From Klebsiella variicola (GTDB lineage: Bacteria > Pseudomonadota > Gammaproteobacteria > Enterobacterales > Enterobacteriaceae), in contig NZ_CP010523.2 in the NCBI RefSeq assembly GCF_000828055.2, forward strand, positions 1-64,000: 64,000 bases of DNA, written 5' to 3'. The notes beneath the pieces were generated by a model that was not told the origin of the DNA, ran no database searches, and was given only the letters and a program-made list of their open reading frames with translations. Each line of letters opens with the position of its first letter. Position 1 is the first letter of the stretch. This document shows positions 24,922 through 34,434 of the stretch, piece by piece. The translations under genes and the position numbers were made by a program.

Positions 24922-25755
24922 CTACGCCAGGCGCAGGAGGATCGCCCCGGCGGCAATCCCGCAGGCGGCCACGATGCGCAGCGGCATCAGTTGCTCTTTC
25001 AGGACGATAAAGGCGATCAGCGCGCCGAAGAGAATGGAGGTTTCACGCAGCGCGGCGACCACCGCCAGCGGGGCCTGGGTCATCGCCCATAGCGCCAGGC
25101 CGTAGGAGCCCATGGTGCCGATCCCGCCGAGGATGCCTTTTTTCCAGTGCTGACGTAAATAACGACTGGCCTCACGCCGTCGCGCCACCATCGCCCAGCA
25201 CAGCAGGCAGAAGCCGTTCATAAAAAAGGTCCACAGGGTGTAGCCCAGCGCCGAGCCCGCCAGCCGGACGCCGGTGCCGTCCACCAGCGTATAACCGGCG
25301 ATAAAGCAGGCGTTGATCAGCGCCAGCACGATGCCTTTGCGCGAGCTGGCGCGGCCGTTAAAGGCCATCGCCAGAATCGCCAGGCAGATGACGCCGATAC
25401 CCAGCCAGGCCAGCGGCGACAGACGATCGCCGAGGAACAGCACGCTTATCGCCGCCACCAGCAGCGGCGCAGTGCCGCGCATCAGCGGATAGGTCTGGCT
25501 CATATCCGATACCTGGTAGGTCTTCGCCACCAGCACCGTATACACCACCTGTAACGCGCACGACGCCAGCAGATAGGGGGCGCTGGCAAGCGCGGGCTGC
25601 GGGGCAAAGGGGAGCATCACCAGGGCGATCAGCGCGGCCGAGCCGCTGACGCCGATCGCCGCGTACATTTTATCGCCGCTGGCTTTGACGATAGCGTTCC
25701 AGCTGGCGTGCAGCAGGGCGGCGAACAGCAAAATGCAGAATACGGTGAGGGTCAT
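24922..25755 (-). CDS. EamA/DMT-family transporter
   Basis: About 277 residues with ten predicted membrane segments arranged as two EamA repeats (first to about residue 130, second from about 145). Family members export amino acids, metabolites or drugs; the substrate here is not readable from sequence. A TTG at 25770 would add five residues, but ATG at 25755 begins at the hydrophobic first helix and is preferred; neither has a strong Shine-Dalgarno. It lies upstream of emrD on the same strand with a 175-base gap, so it is probably separately transcribed. Confidence 0.85.
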   Translation of the reverse strand: MTLTVFCILLFAALLHASWNAIVKASGDKMYAAIGVSGSAALIALVMLPFAPQPALASAPYLLASCALQVVYTVLVAKTYQVSDMSQTYPLMRGTAPLLVAAISVLFLGDRLSPLAWLGIGVICLAILAMAFNGRASSRKGIVLALINACFIAGYTLVDGTGVRLAGSALGYTLWTFFMNGFCLLCWAMVARRREASRYLRQHWKKGILGGIGTMGSYGLALWAMTQAPLAVVAALRETSILFGALIAFIVLKEQLMPLRIVAACGIAAGAILLRLA

Positions 25756-25822
25756 CGCAGACAGGTTCAACAGTGAAGGTCACCGGAATGTAACACGCGC
25801 CCGCGCTGCCTGCCAGCGGGGG

Positions 25823-26269
25823 TTAAAGCGAACAAAACAGGCGATGCGTCACCCGCGGTTCATCGTACACCGGGCGAAAACCAAGCCTTTCATAAAAGGG
25901 CCAGGCCTGCGCCGGGGCATGGGTGTTGAGAAAGTCGAACCAGGCGCTGGAGTGGGTGATAACCGAGACCAGCAGCTGCTGGCCGATGCCCCGGCGACGG
26001 TAGCGTTCGCTGATGTAGAGGTGGCGAATGCGCCCGGCCCGCGGCTGCGGACTGAAGGGATCGCTATTGATGCCGCATACCCCTACCAGCTGGTGGTTGA
26101 CGAAGGCGCCCAGCAGCGTTTCGCCCGGCGCGTTAAAGCGGTTTTTGCCGCTCTGCCAGTTTTCCGCCAGGCGGCGCAGCATATTGAAATGCTGTTCAAG
26201 GCTTTCAATTCGTAGCGCCGCGAACCCCGGGGCATCCGGCGTCGTGGCGGCAATTAACAGGGGTGGCAT
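25823..26269 (-). CDS. GNAT-family N-acetyltransferase
   Basis: A 148-residue GCN5-related acetyltransferase with the acetyl-CoA loop in motif A (YISERYRRRGIGQQLL, pattern R/Q-x-x-G-x-G/A) and the C-terminal YERLGFRPV strand-helix. The substrate is unknown. The ATG at 26269 is preceded by GGAGG at good spacing, so it is chosen over the upstream Met codons to 26284. It lies between tisB and the DMT transporter on the same strand. Confidence 0.85.
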   Translation of the reverse strand: MPPLLIAATTPDAPGFAALRIESLEQHFNMLRRLAENWQSGKNRFNAPGETLLGAFVNHQLVGVCGINSDPFSPQPRAGRIRHLYISERYRRRGIGQQLLVSVITHSSAWFDFLNTHAPAQAWPFYERLGFRPVYDEPRVTHRLFCSL

Positions 26270-26359
26270 AGCATCCTCCATCAAGTCATCCCGGGACGCC
26301 CGGCGGGCGCCTGCAGGGGGGCGGTTTCCCGCCCCCCTCAGGTGCGACTTGAACCTGAA

Positions 26360-26449
26360 TCAGCGGAACTGTTTCAGGACTGCATCAAGTAGTTGCAACA
26401 CAGCAACCATGAGTTTCAGGATCAAAATAATAATATCCATTCCGCCCAT
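26360..26449 (-). CDS. tisB: TisB, SOS-induced membrane-depolarising toxic peptide
   Basis: A 29-residue peptide, almost all one amphipathic helix (DIIILILKLMVAVLQLLDAV with flanking charges), clearly colinear with E. coli TisB. TisB inserts in the inner membrane, collapses proton-motive force after DNA damage and promotes persistence. AGGAG precedes the ATG. The long untranslated leader upstream carries the IstR target (26657-26677), and a LexA box lies further upstream (26790-26809). Downstream is a very stable GC hairpin (26315-26338). The gene is too small for most automatic callers. Confidence 0.9.
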   Translation of the reverse strand: MGGMDIIILILKLMVAVLQLLDAVLKQFR

Positions 26450-26656
26450 ACGCGCGTCTCCTGTGGTTAAGGAGCACAATAAGCTGACGTACCTTTCCGC
26501 TGCCCGTTGCCAGCTTATCCCTGCCTGTCGCCGGCGGCGTCTGCCCTGGCCGATAGTTCGTCCTTTCCATGAACGGCTTCCCGGCCCGCCGCCTGCAACG
26601 ACAGGGGTGCGCAGCGCTGAGCCACGCGTTGCCGCGCGGGCCAGTGACTGCACGTT

Positions 26657-26677
26657 GTTGACGTAACACAGTGTGCT
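26657..26677 (-). promoter_or_regulatory. IstR-1 target site in the tisB mRNA leader
   Basis: The 21 bases here (read on +) are identical to 26906-26926 except for one C/T change (26667 versus 26916). The tisB transcript, read from the minus strand, can therefore pair with IstR-1 over 21 nucleotides with a single G-U wobble. In E. coli this pairing blocks the ribosome standby site and triggers RNase III cleavage. Confidence 0.88.
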
Positions 26678-26789
26678 CTCTCGGGGTTAAGGCACTGACG
26701 GCACCACCCGTTTCAGCCAGGACTTCGTTGCGCCGGTCAAACTTGCGGCCCCCGAATGGCACAAAGTGAACACACCCAGTATAGATAAA

Positions 26790-26809
26790 TACTGTATGGA
26801 TGAACAGTA
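26790..26809. promoter_or_regulatory. LexA box controlling tisB
   Basis: The 20-bp site TACTGT-N8-ACAGTA contains the canonical CTGT-N8-ACAG half-sites (26792-26795 and 26804-26807). It lies upstream of the tisB leader, as in E. coli, where LexA represses tisAB and istR-2 until DNA damage. Confidence 0.92.
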
Positions 26810-26905
26810 TTTTTTGGACAAATCCGCCCCTCTCATCCATACTCTATGACAGAGAAAAACCGACCTTAAATTGCGCGAACTGCAGCGATCGCGTATACTT
26901 TTGGC

Positions 26906-26981
26906 GTTGACGTAATACAGTGTGCTTGCGGCTACCACCTGTAACCATGCTGATAAAAACCTCGCTCCGGCGGGGTTTTTT
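26906..26981 (+). ncRNA. istR: IstR-1 antitoxin small RNA
   Basis: A constitutive antisense RNA that silences tisB. A near-consensus sigma-70 promoter precedes it: -35 TTGCGC (26871-26876), 17-base spacer, -10 TATACT (26894-26899). The RNA starts near 26906 with the 21-nt anti-tisB segment and ends at a terminator, AACCTCGC/GCGGGGTT followed by six T (about 26958-26981). The size of about 76 nt agrees with E. coli IstR-1 (75 nt). A longer, LexA-controlled IstR-2 starting further upstream is expected but not delimited here. Confidence 0.88.
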
Positions 26982-27005
26982 GTTTTCTGTCCTTTTGCGC
27001 CGAAC

Positions 27006-27021
27006 TGTGATCTTTCGCGCA
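27006..27021. promoter_or_regulatory. Candidate CRP half-site upstream of ivbL-ilvBN
   Basis: TGTGA-N6-GCGCA has one perfect CRP half-site and a poor second half. It lies about 70 bases upstream of the likely start directed by TATAAA (27074-27079). E. coli ilvBN is activated by cAMP-CRP, so the position is suggestive. Confidence 0.4.
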
Positions 27022-27111
27022 AATTTTCGTGGATGAAAATAAATCCATTGTGAAAACGTAAAACCTGTGTTTGTATAAATTCAGCTTATTTTTCGACATA
27101 ACAGGTCCCTA

Positions 27112-27207
27112 ATGAACGCAACCCTGATCGCTTCGACCCTACTAAAAACCGCGCCAGCCGCGGTGGTCGTCGTGTCTGTGGTGGTCGTCGTCGGCAATGC
27201 GCCGTAG
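27112..27207 (+). CDS. ivbL: IvbL, ilvBN operon leader peptide
   Basis: A 31-residue attenuator peptide ending VVGNAP, colinear with E. coli IvbL. It contains ten Val and three Leu codons, the valine codons in two dense blocks (residues 18-21 and 23-27). Ribosome stalling there when charged Val- or Leu-tRNA is scarce prevents the downstream terminator from forming. It is too short for normal gene calling. Confidence 0.95.
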   Translation: MNATLIASTLLKTAPAAVVVVSVVVVVGNAP

Positions 27208-27229
27208 GGTCCGGAACAACACGAATTCC

Positions 27230-27263
27230 AAACCCCGCCGGCGCAAACCGAGCGGGGTTTTTT
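27230..27263 (+). terminator. ilvBN attenuator terminator
   Basis: Stem ACCCCGC/GCGGGGT (27232-27238/27252-27258) followed by a T run interrupted only late. It stands between ivbL and ilvB, the expected place for transcription attenuation. Confidence 0.88.
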
Positions 27264-27311
27264 GTTGGCGAGCCCCCCGGTAAAGTCGGCCCAGAAGAAA
27301 AGGACTGGAGC

Positions 27312-29000
27312 ATGGCAAGTTCGGGCACCACATCAAACACAATGCGCTTTACCGGCGCGCAGCTGGTTGTTCATTTACTGGAGCGCCAGGGTATCACTAT
27401 GGTCAGCGGCATTCCGGGCGGCTCCATCCTGCCTATCTACGATGCCTTAAGCCAGAGCACGCAGATCCGCCACATCCTGGCGCGCCATGAGCAGGGCGCG
27501 GGCTTTATCGCCCAGGGGATGGCGCGTACCGAAGGCAAGCCGGCGGTCTGTATGGCCTGCAGCGGCCCGGGGGCGACGAACCTGGTGACGGCGATCGCCG
27601 ATGCCCGCCTGGATTCGATTCCGCTGGTCTGCATCACCGGCCAGGTACCGGCCTCGATGATCGGTACCGACGCCTTCCAGGAAGTGGACACCTACGGCAT
27701 CTCTATCCCCATCACCAAACATAACTATCTGGTGCGCGACATTGCCGAGCTGCCGCAGGTGATCAGCGACGCCTTCCGTATTGCCCAGTCCGGACGTCCC
27801 GGGCCGGTGTGGATAGACATTCCTAAGGACGTGCAGTCGGCGACCATTGAGCTGGAAGCGCTGCCTGAGCCTGGCGAGCGCGCCCCGGCACCGGCATTCG
27901 CGCCTGAAAGCGTGCGTGAAGCGGCGGCAATGATCAACGCGGCGAAACGCCCGGTACTGTATCTGGGCGGCGGGGTGATTAACGCGCCGCAGGCGATCCG
28001 TGAGCTGGCGGAAAAAGCCAACCTGCCGACCACCATGACCTTAATGGCGCTGGGCATGCTGCCGAAGGCGCACCCGCTGTCGCTGGGGATGCTGGGGATG
28101 CACGGCGCGCGCAGCACCAACTTCATTCTGCAGGAGGCGGATTTACTGATTGTTTTAGGCGCCCGTTTTGATGACCGGGCGATTGGCAAGACCGAGCAGT
28201 TCTGCCCGAACGCGAAGATTATCCACGTCGATATCGACCGCGCCGAACTGGGCAAAATTAAGCAACCGCACGTGGCGATTCAGGGCGATGTGGCGGAAGT
28301 CTTAGCCCAGCTGAACCCGCAGATTGAGGCGCAGCCGCGCGAGGAATGGCGCCAGCTGGTGGCCGACTTGCAGCGCGAATTCCCCTGCGCCATCCCGCAG
28401 GAAAGCGACCCGCTCTCCCATTACGGCCTGATTAACGCCGTGGCCGCCTGCGTGGATGATGAAGCGATCATCACTACCGACGTTGGCCAGCACCAGATGT
28501 GGACGGCGCAGGCCTACCCGCTCAATCGTCCGCGCCAGTGGCTGACCTCCGGCGGCCTCGGCACCATGGGCTTCGGCCTGCCGGCAGCCATCGGTGCGGC
28601 GCTGGCGAATCCGCAGCGCAAGGTTATCTGCTTCTCCGGCGACGGCAGCCTGATGATGAATATTCAGGAGATGGCCACCGCCGCCGAAAATCAGCTGGAT
28701 GTAAAAATTATCCTGCTGAACAACGAAGCGCTGGGGCTGGTGCATCAGCAGCAGAGCCTGTTCTATCAGCAGGGCGTTTTTGCCGCCACCTATCCGGGGA
28801 TGATTAACTTTATGCAGATTGCCGCCGGTTTTGGCCTGCAAACCTGTGATTTAAATAATGAAGTCGATCCGCAGGCGGCGCTGCAGGCGATCATCGACCG
28901 TCCGGGGCCGGCGCTGATCCACGTGCGCATCGACGCACAGCAGAAAGTGTATCCGATGGTACCGCCGGGTGCGGCCAATACTGAAATGGTGGGGGAATAA
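27312..29000 (+). CDS. ilvB: Acetolactate synthase I, large subunit
   Basis: The catalytic subunit of the valine-sensitive AHAS I isozyme, condensing two pyruvates to acetolactate (or pyruvate plus 2-ketobutyrate) in valine, leucine and isoleucine synthesis. The 562 residues equal E. coli IlvB. It is a TPP enzyme with the activating Glu60 in RHEQGAGF, a central FAD-binding domain and the TPP/Mg motif SGDGS...N near residues 440-470. It is controlled by the ivbL attenuator. ilvN follows after 3 bases. Confidence 0.98.
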   Translation: MASSGTTSNTMRFTGAQLVVHLLERQGITMVSGIPGGSILPIYDALSQSTQIRHILARHEQGAGFIAQGMARTEGKPAVCMACSGPGATNLVTAIADARLDSIPLVCITGQVPASMIGTDAFQEVDTYGISIPITKHNYLVRDIAELPQVISDAFRIAQSGRPGPVWIDIPKDVQSATIELEALPEPGERAPAPAFAPESVREAAAMINAAKRPVLYLGGGVINAPQAIRELAEKANLPTTMTLMALGMLPKAHPLSLGMLGMHGARSTNFILQEADLLIVLGARFDDRAIGKTEQFCPNAKIIHVDIDRAELGKIKQPHVAIQGDVAEVLAQLNPQIEAQPREEWRQLVADLQREFPCAIPQESDPLSHYGLINAVAACVDDEAIITTDVGQHQMWTAQAYPLNRPRQWLTSGGLGTMGFGLPAAIGAALANPQRKVICFSGDGSLMMNIQEMATAAENQLDVKIILLNNEALGLVHQQQSLFYQQGVFAATYPGMINFMQIAAGFGLQTCDLNNEVDPQAALQAIIDRPGPALIHVRIDAQQKVYPMVPPGAANTEMVGE

Positions 29001-29003
29001 GCC

Positions 29004-29291
29004 ATGCAAAAACAATGTGATAACGTCATTCTGGAACTCACCGTCCGCAACCATCCCGGCGTCATGACCCACGTGTGCGGGCTTTTTGCCCGTCGCGCGT
29101 TTAACGTCGAAGGCATTCTCTGTCTGCCAATTCAGGGCAGCGAACACAGCCGCATCTGGCTCCTGGTAAATGATGACCAGCGACTGGGGCAGATGATTAG
29201 CCAGATTGAAAAGCTGGAAGATGTCACCAAAGTGGCGCGTAACCAGTCCGATCCTACCATGTTTAACAAAATTGCGGTGTTCTTCGAATAG
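29004..29291 (+). CDS. ilvN: Acetolactate synthase I, regulatory subunit
   Basis: 95 residues forming one ACT domain ([26 protein letters not shown] in outline) that binds valine and confers feedback inhibition on IlvB while raising its activity. It lies 3 bases after ilvB in the same operon. A pair of REP units follows instead of a simple terminator. Confidence 0.97.
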   Translation: MQKQCDNVILELTVRNHPGVMTHVCGLFARRAFNVEGILCLPIQGSEHSRIWLLVNDDQRLGQMISQIEKLEDVTKVARNQSDPTMFNKIAVFFE

Positions 29292-29339
29292 CGCTCAAGG
29301 CTTGAACAGCCACGCGCTTATCGCTAAGGTAAGCGCCTT

Positions 29340-29420
29340 TGCCGGATGACGCTGCGCTTATCCGGCCTACAGGCAGTGAATCCGTAGGCCGGATAAGGCG
29401 TTTACGCCGCCATCCGGCGT
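29340..29420. repeat. BIME (two REP units) between ilvN and uhpA
   Basis: Two inverted REP units: GCCGGATGACGCTGCGCTTA ... (29341-29370) and the opposite copy GTAGGCCGGATAAGGCG ... CCATCCGGC (29384-29418). They fill the gap between the ilvBN and uhp operons. Confidence 0.85.
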
Positions 29421-29441
29421 TTTCAGGCACCAGGACACACC

Positions 29442-30035
29442 ATGACCACCATCGCCCTTATTGACGATCATTTGATTGTCCGCTCCGGCTTTTCTCAGCT
29501 GCTGGGGCTGGAAGCTGATTTTCAGGTTGTCGCCGAATTTGGTAGCGGCCGCGAGGCGCTGACGGGGCTACCGGGGCGCGGCGTGCAGGTCTGTATCTGC
29601 GATATCTCCATGCCGGATATTTCCGGGCTGGAGCTGCTCAGCCAGCTGCCGAAGGGGATGGCGACCATCATGCTGTCGGTACACGATAGCCCGGCGCTGA
29701 TCGAGCAAGCGTTGAACGCCGGCGCGCGCGGCTTCCTGTCGAAACGCTGCAGCCCCGATGAACTTATCGCCGCGGTACGCACGGTGGCGGCGGGCGGTTG
29801 CTATCTCACGCCGGATATCGCCATGAAGCTGGCCGCCGGGCGCCAGGATCCGCTCACCAAACGCGAGCGTCAGGTGGCGGAAAAGCTGGCGCAGGGCATG
29901 GCGGTGAAAGAGATTGCCGCCGAGCTCGGTCTGTCGCCGAAAACCGTCCACGTACACCGCGCCAACCTGCTGGAAAAGCTGGGCGTCAGCAACGACGTTG
30001 AGCTGGCGCGCCGCATGTTCGATAGCTGGCAATGA
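29442..30035 (+). CDS. uhpA: UhpA, response regulator for hexose-phosphate uptake
   Basis: A NarL/FixJ-type response regulator that activates uhpT when phosphorylated by UhpB. The 197 residues comprise a receiver domain with phospho-acceptor Asp54 ([10 protein letters not shown]) and Lys100-region, and a C-terminal LuxR-type HTH ([15 protein letters not shown]-like; here [21 protein letters not shown] in outline). The stop overlaps the uhpB start (ATGA). Confidence 0.97.
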   Translation: MTTIALIDDHLIVRSGFSQLLGLEADFQVVAEFGSGREALTGLPGRGVQVCICDISMPDISGLELLSQLPKGMATIMLSVHDSPALIEQALNAGARGFLSKRCSPDELIAAVRTVAAGGCYLTPDIAMKLAAGRQDPLTKRERQVAEKLAQGMAVKEIAAELGLSPKTVHVHRANLLEKLGVSNDVELARRMFDSWQ

Positions 30036-31534
30036 AGGCCGTCGTCTCACGATTGCTGTCGGTCATCGGCTGCGCCTTTATCTTCGCGGCCGCCTGGTTC
30101 TGCCTGTGGAGCATCAGTCTGCATCTGGTGGAACGCGCGGATTTAGCGGTGCTGCTGTTTCCCTTTGGCCTGCGGCTGGGGTTAATGCTGCAATGCCCCC
30201 GCGGCTACTGGCCAGTGCTGCTGGGAACCGAGTGGCTGCTTATCCTCTGGCTGGCGCAGGAGGTGGCGCTGGCGCACCCGATAATTTTGATGACCGGAAG
30301 CCTGCTGACTCTGCTGCCGGTGGCGTTGATCTCGCGCTACCGGCAGCAGCGCGACTGGCTGACGCTGTTGCGTCAGGGCGGGGCGTTAATGGCCGCCGCG
30401 CTGCTGCAATCGCTGCCGTGGCTGGCGGAGGGGGACGAGGGGCTTAACGCCCTGCTGTTGACGCTGACCGGCGGCCTGACGCTGGCGCCGACCTGCCTGG
30501 TTTTCTGGCACTATCTTACCAGCACCGTCTGGCGGCCGCTGGGGCCGGCGCTGGTGGCGCAGCCGGTTAACTGGCGCGGGCGGCATCTGATCTGGTATCT
30601 GCTGTTATTCACCATTAGCCTGTGGCTGCAGCTTGGCCTGCCCGCCGAGCTCTCCCGCTTTACCCCGTTTTGTCTGGCGCTGCCGATTATCGCCCTCGCC
30701 TGGCACTACGGCTGGCAGGGCGCGCTGATCGCCACCCTGATGAACGCTATCGCCTTGATTGCCAGCCAGACCTGGCACGATCACCCGGTCGATTTATTGC
30801 TTTCCCTGCTGGCACAGAGCCTCACCGGGCTGCTGTTGGGGGCGGGGATCCAGCGGCTACGCGAGCTGAACCAGTCATTACAAAGCGAGCTGGCGCGTAA
30901 TCGTCGGCTGGCGGAACGCCTGCTGGAGACCGAAGAGAGCGTGCGGCGAGACGTCGCCCGCGAGCTCCATGATGATATCGGCCAGACTATCACGGCAATT
31001 CGCACCCAGGCGGGGATCGTGCAACGGCTGGCGCCGAATAACGCCAGCGTGCGCCAGAGCGGCCAGCTGATAGAACAGCTGTCGCTGGGAGTTTACGACT
31101 CGGTGCGTAGACTGCTAGGCCGTCTGCGTCCGCGTCAGCTCGACGACCTGCCGCTGGAGCAGGCAGTACGTTCGTTGATGCGCGAGATGGAGCTGGAGGA
31201 CCGCGGCATTGTCAGCCATCTCGACTGGCGGATTAACGAGGCGGGACTGAGCGAGAACCAGCGTGTGACGCTGTTTCGCGTTTGCCAGGAGGGGCTGAAT
31301 AATATCGTCAAGCACGCCAGCGCCAGCGCTGTTACCCTGCAGGGCTGGCAGCAGGATGAGCGACTAATGCTGGTGCTGGAAGATGACGGTTGCGGCCTGC
31401 CGCCGGGGTCGAATCTGCAGGGGTTCGGCCTGACCGGCATGCGCGAACGTGTGACCGCGCTGGGCGGTACGTTAACTATCTCCTGCACACACGGTACCCG
31501 CGTGTGCGTCAATCTACCGCTGCGTTACGCCTGA
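30032..31534 (+). CDS. uhpB: UhpB, sensor histidine kinase
   Basis: A membrane histidine kinase that, with UhpC, senses external glucose 6-phosphate and phosphorylates UhpA. The 500 residues have an N-terminal MASE1-like block of about eight hydrophobic segments (to about residue 270), then the HisKA_3 dimerisation domain with phospho-His313 in [11 protein letters not shown], and a HATPase_c domain with the N box ([12 protein letters not shown]) and G boxes ([20 protein letters not shown]). His313 has the same number as in E. coli. uhpC follows after 11 bases. Confidence 0.97.
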   Translation: MKAVVSRLLSVIGCAFIFAAAWFCLWSISLHLVERADLAVLLFPFGLRLGLMLQCPRGYWPVLLGTEWLLILWLAQEVALAHPIILMTGSLLTLLPVALISRYRQQRDWLTLLRQGGALMAAALLQSLPWLAEGDEGLNALLLTLTGGLTLAPTCLVFWHYLTSTVWRPLGPALVAQPVNWRGRHLIWYLLLFTISLWLQLGLPAELSRFTPFCLALPIIALAWHYGWQGALIATLMNAIALIASQTWHDHPVDLLLSLLAQSLTGLLLGAGIQRLRELNQSLQSELARNRRLAERLLETEESVRRDVARELHDDIGQTITAIRTQAGIVQRLAPNNASVRQSGQLIEQLSLGVYDSVRRLLGRLRPRQLDDLPLEQAVRSLMREMELEDRGIVSHLDWRINEAGLSENQRVTLFRVCQEGLNNIVKHASASAVTLQGWQQDERLMLVLEDDGCGLPPGSNLQGFGLTGMRERVTALGGTLTISCTHGTRVCVNLPLRYA

Positions 31535-31545
31535 GAGGAGCGCCG

Positions 31546-32874
31546 ATGTTTGCCTTTTTAAAAGCGCCGCCGGACGCCGCGCCAGTTAGCGATAAACGCG
31601 AGCTGGACGAGCGTTATCGTTACTGGCGTCGACATATTCTGCTCACCATCTGGCTTGGCTACGCGCTGTTTTATTTCACCCGCAAAAGCTTTAATGCCGC
31701 GGTGCCTGAAATTCTTGCCAGCAATGTGCTGACTCGTAGCGATATTGGCCTGCTGGCCACGCTGTTCTATATCACGTACGGGCTGTCGAAATTTTTCTCC
31801 GGTATCGTCAGCGACCGCTCCGACGCCCGCTATTTTATGGGCCTGGGGCTTATCGCTACCGGGGTGGTGAATATTCTGTTCGGTTTTTCCACCTCGCTGT
31901 GGGCTTTTGCGCTGCTGTGGGCGTTGAATGCCTTCTTCCAGGGCTGGGGCTCTCCGGTCTGCGCCCGGCTGCTGACGGCCTGGTATTCGCGGACCGAACG
32001 CGGCGGCTGGTGGGCGCTATGGAATACCGCGCATAACGTCGGCGGCGCGCTGATCCCGATGGTGGTGGGGGCGGCGGCGCTGCACTACGGCTGGCGTGCA
32101 GGGATGACGATTGCCGGCTGTCTGGCGATCCTCGCCGGGCTGTATCTGTGCTGGCGGCTGCGCGATCGCCCGCAGGCGGTGGGGTTACCCGCCGTGGGCG
32201 ACTGGCGTCACGATGCGCTGGAAATCGCCCAGCAGCAGGAGGGGGCCGGGCTGACGCGCAAAGCGATCCTGACCCGCTACGTGCTGGCCAATCCCTATAT
32301 CTGGCTGCTGTCGCTGTGCTATGTGCTGGTGTACGTGGTGCGGGCGGCGATTAACGACTGGGGTAATCTGTATATGTCGGAGACGCTCGGCGTCGATCTG
32401 GTGACCGCTAACTCGGCGGTGACCATGTTTGAGCTGGGCGGTTTTATCGGCGCGCTGGTGGCGGGCTGGGGCTCGGATAAGCTGTTTAACGGCAACCGTG
32501 GGCCGATGAACCTGATCTTCGCCGCCGGAATTTTGCTGTCGGTTGGCGGCCTGTGGCTGATGCCCTTCGCCAGCTATGTCATGCAGGCGGCCTGCTTCTT
32601 CACCACCGGGTTCTTCGTCTTCGGCCCGCAAATGCTGATCGGCATGGCGGCGGCGGAATGTTCGCATAAAGAAGCCGCCGGGGCGGCAACCGGGTTTGTC
32701 GGCCTGTTCGCTTATCTTGGCGCCTCGCTTTCCGGCTGGCCGCTGGCGCAGGTGATGGATATCTGGCACTGGACCGGATTCTTCGCGGTGATTGCGATTG
32801 CCGCCGGCATTTCCGCGCTGCTGCTGCTGCCGTTTTTAAACGCGCAGGCGCCGCGTACCGCCAGCGAAGCGTGA
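31546..32874 (+). CDS. uhpC: UhpC, hexose-phosphate sensor of the MFS family
   Basis: A 442-residue relative of UhpT that has become a receptor: it binds external glucose 6-phosphate and works with UhpB to start signalling. It has twelve MFS membrane segments of the organophosphate:Pi antiporter family (signature GWGSPVCARLLTAWYSRTE). The ATG at 31546 has GAGAGGAG before it; the frame is open upstream inside uhpB, but that start is not used. It belongs to the uhpABC operon. Confidence 0.96.
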   Translation: MFAFLKAPPDAAPVSDKRELDERYRYWRRHILLTIWLGYALFYFTRKSFNAAVPEILASNVLTRSDIGLLATLFYITYGLSKFFSGIVSDRSDARYFMGLGLIATGVVNILFGFSTSLWAFALLWALNAFFQGWGSPVCARLLTAWYSRTERGGWWALWNTAHNVGGALIPMVVGAAALHYGWRAGMTIAGCLAILAGLYLCWRLRDRPQAVGLPAVGDWRHDALEIAQQQEGAGLTRKAILTRYVLANPYIWLLSLCYVLVYVVRAAINDWGNLYMSETLGVDLVTANSAVTMFELGGFIGALVAGWGSDKLFNGNRGPMNLIFAAGILLSVGGLWLMPFASYVMQAACFFTTGFFVFGPQMLIGMAAAECSHKEAAGAATGFVGLFAYLGASLSGWPLAQVMDIWHWTGFFAVIAIAAGISALLLLPFLNAQAPRTASEA

Positions 32875-32936
32875 TGTAGCTCACCCTTTGGCCGCGAACG
32901 GAGCAAAACTAAGAAATTTTCCCGGTTTCACCTGGA

Positions 32937-32994
32937 CGCCGTCTCAGGCCAGACGGCGCGCTGGTTTTTACAATGCCTGGTTATGACGCAGGCA
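32937..32994. promoter_or_regulatory. uhpC-uhpT intergenic region with two dyads
   Basis: The 145-base gap holds two perfect dyads: CGCCGTCT/AGACGGCG (32937-32944/32951-32958) and TGCCTG-N9-CAGGCA (32974-32979/32989-32994). uhpT is UhpA- and CRP-activated in E. coli, so one or both may be regulatory; the first could also end the uhpABC transcript. I cannot separate these roles. Confidence 0.45.
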
Positions 32995-33019
32995 TAAAAA
33001 ATCAGCTCAGGAGATACCC

Positions 33020-34411
33020 ATGCTGGCCTTTCTGAATCAGGTGCGCAAGCCGACCCTGGATCTGCCGCTCGATGTGCGGCGCAAAATGTGGTTCAAACCT
33101 TTCATGCAGTCCTATCTGGTGGTCTTCATTGGCTACCTGACCATGTACCTGATCCGCAAGAACTTTAACATCGCGCAGAATGACATGATCTCCACCTATG
33201 GGTTGAGCATGACGCAGCTGGGGATGATTGGCCTGGGCTTCTCCATCACCTACGGCGTGGGCAAGACGCTCGTGTCTTATTATGCCGACGGTAAAAACAC
33301 CAAGCAGTTCCTGCCGTTTATGCTGATCCTCTCCGCCATCTGTATGCTGGGCTTTAGCGCCAGCATGGGCGCGGGCTCCACCAGCTTGTTCCTGATGATC
33401 GCCTTCTATGCGCTGAGCGGCTTCTTCCAGAGCACCGGCGGCTCGTGCAGCTATTCCACCATCACCAAGTGGACGCCCAGACGCAAACGCGGCACCTTCC
33501 TCGGCTTCTGGAATATCTCCCACAACCTCGGCGGCGCGGGCGCGGCGGGCGTGGCGCTGTTTGGCGCCAACTATCTGTTCGACGGCCATGTGATCGGCAT
33601 GTTTATCTTCCCGTCGATTATTGCGCTGATCGTCGGCTTTATTGGCCTGCGCTACGGTAGCGACTCGCCGGAATCCTATGGCCTCGGCACGGCGGAAGAG
33701 CTGTTTGGCGAAGCGATCAGCGAAGAGGACAAAGAGACCGAAGAAAATGCGATGACCAAGTGGCAGATCTTTGTTGAATACGTGCTGAAAAACAAAGTGA
33801 TCTGGCTGCTGTGCTTCTCCAACATCTTCCTCTACGTGGTGCGTATCGGTATCGATCAGTGGTCCACCGTGTATGCCTTCCAGGAGCTGAAGCTGTCTAA
33901 AGAGGTGGCGATTCAGGGCTTTACCCTGTTTGAGGTCGGCGCGCTGGTCGGCACGCTGCTGTGGGGCTGGTTGTCGGATCTGGCCAACGGCCGCCGCGCG
34001 CTGGTGGCTTGCATCGCGCTGGCGCTGATTATCGCCACCCTCGGGGTTTACCAACACGCCAGCAACCAGTACGTCTATCTGGCCTCGCTGTTTGCGCTGG
34101 GCTTCCTGGTGTTTGGTCCGCAGTTGTTGATCGGCGTCGCCGCCGTCGGCTTTGTGCCGAAAAAAGCGATCGGCGCCGCCGATGGGATCAAGGGCACTTT
34201 CGCCTATCTGATTGGCGATAGCTTCGCCAAGCTGGGTCTCGGGATGATCGCCGACGGCACGCCGGTCTTCGGCCTGACCGGCTGGGCCGGCACCTTTGCG
34301 GCGCTGGACGCCGCCGCCATCGGCTGTATCTGCCTGATGGCCATCGTGGCTATCTTTGAAGAGCGTAAAATTCGCCGCGAGAAAAAGAACCGTATTTTGC
34401 AGACTGCCTGA
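33020..34411 (+). CDS. uhpT: UhpT, hexose phosphate:phosphate antiporter
   Basis: An inner-membrane antiporter importing glucose 6-phosphate and other sugar phosphates in exchange for Pi; also the main entry route for fosfomycin. The 463 residues equal the E. coli length, with 12 membrane segments and the organophosphate antiporter signature ([20 protein letters not shown] in outline). The substrate-binding arginines near residues 46 and 275 lie in YLIRKNFN and VVRIGIDQW. It is controlled by the adjacent uhpABC system and followed by a terminator. Confidence 0.98.
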   Translation: MLAFLNQVRKPTLDLPLDVRRKMWFKPFMQSYLVVFIGYLTMYLIRKNFNIAQNDMISTYGLSMTQLGMIGLGFSITYGVGKTLVSYYADGKNTKQFLPFMLILSAICMLGFSASMGAGSTSLFLMIAFYALSGFFQSTGGSCSYSTITKWTPRRKRGTFLGFWNISHNLGGAGAAGVALFGANYLFDGHVIGMFIFPSIIALIVGFIGLRYGSDSPESYGLGTAEELFGEAISEEDKETEENAMTKWQIFVEYVLKNKVIWLLCFSNIFLYVVRIGIDQWSTVYAFQELKLSKEVAIQGFTLFEVGALVGTLLWGWLSDLANGRRALVACIALALIIATLGVYQHASNQYVYLASLFALGFLVFGPQLLIGVAAVGFVPKKAIGAADGIKGTFAYLIGDSFAKLGLGMIADGTPVFGLTGWAGTFAALDAAAIGCICLMAIVAIFEERKIRREKKNRILQTA

Positions 34412-34434
34412 TTTACCAGGTATTTGGTAACCTT

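Noticed and set aside
26315-26338. GC hairpin after tisB as a classical intrinsic terminator
   Set aside because: In the tisB direction the very stable stem is followed by a GC-rich sequence without a T tract; recorded only as an mRNA 3' hairpin.
26385-26840. 151-codon minus-strand frame over the tisB leader
   Set aside because: It crosses the IstR target and LexA box, so it would start upstream of the tisB promoter; only the small tisB frame is supported.
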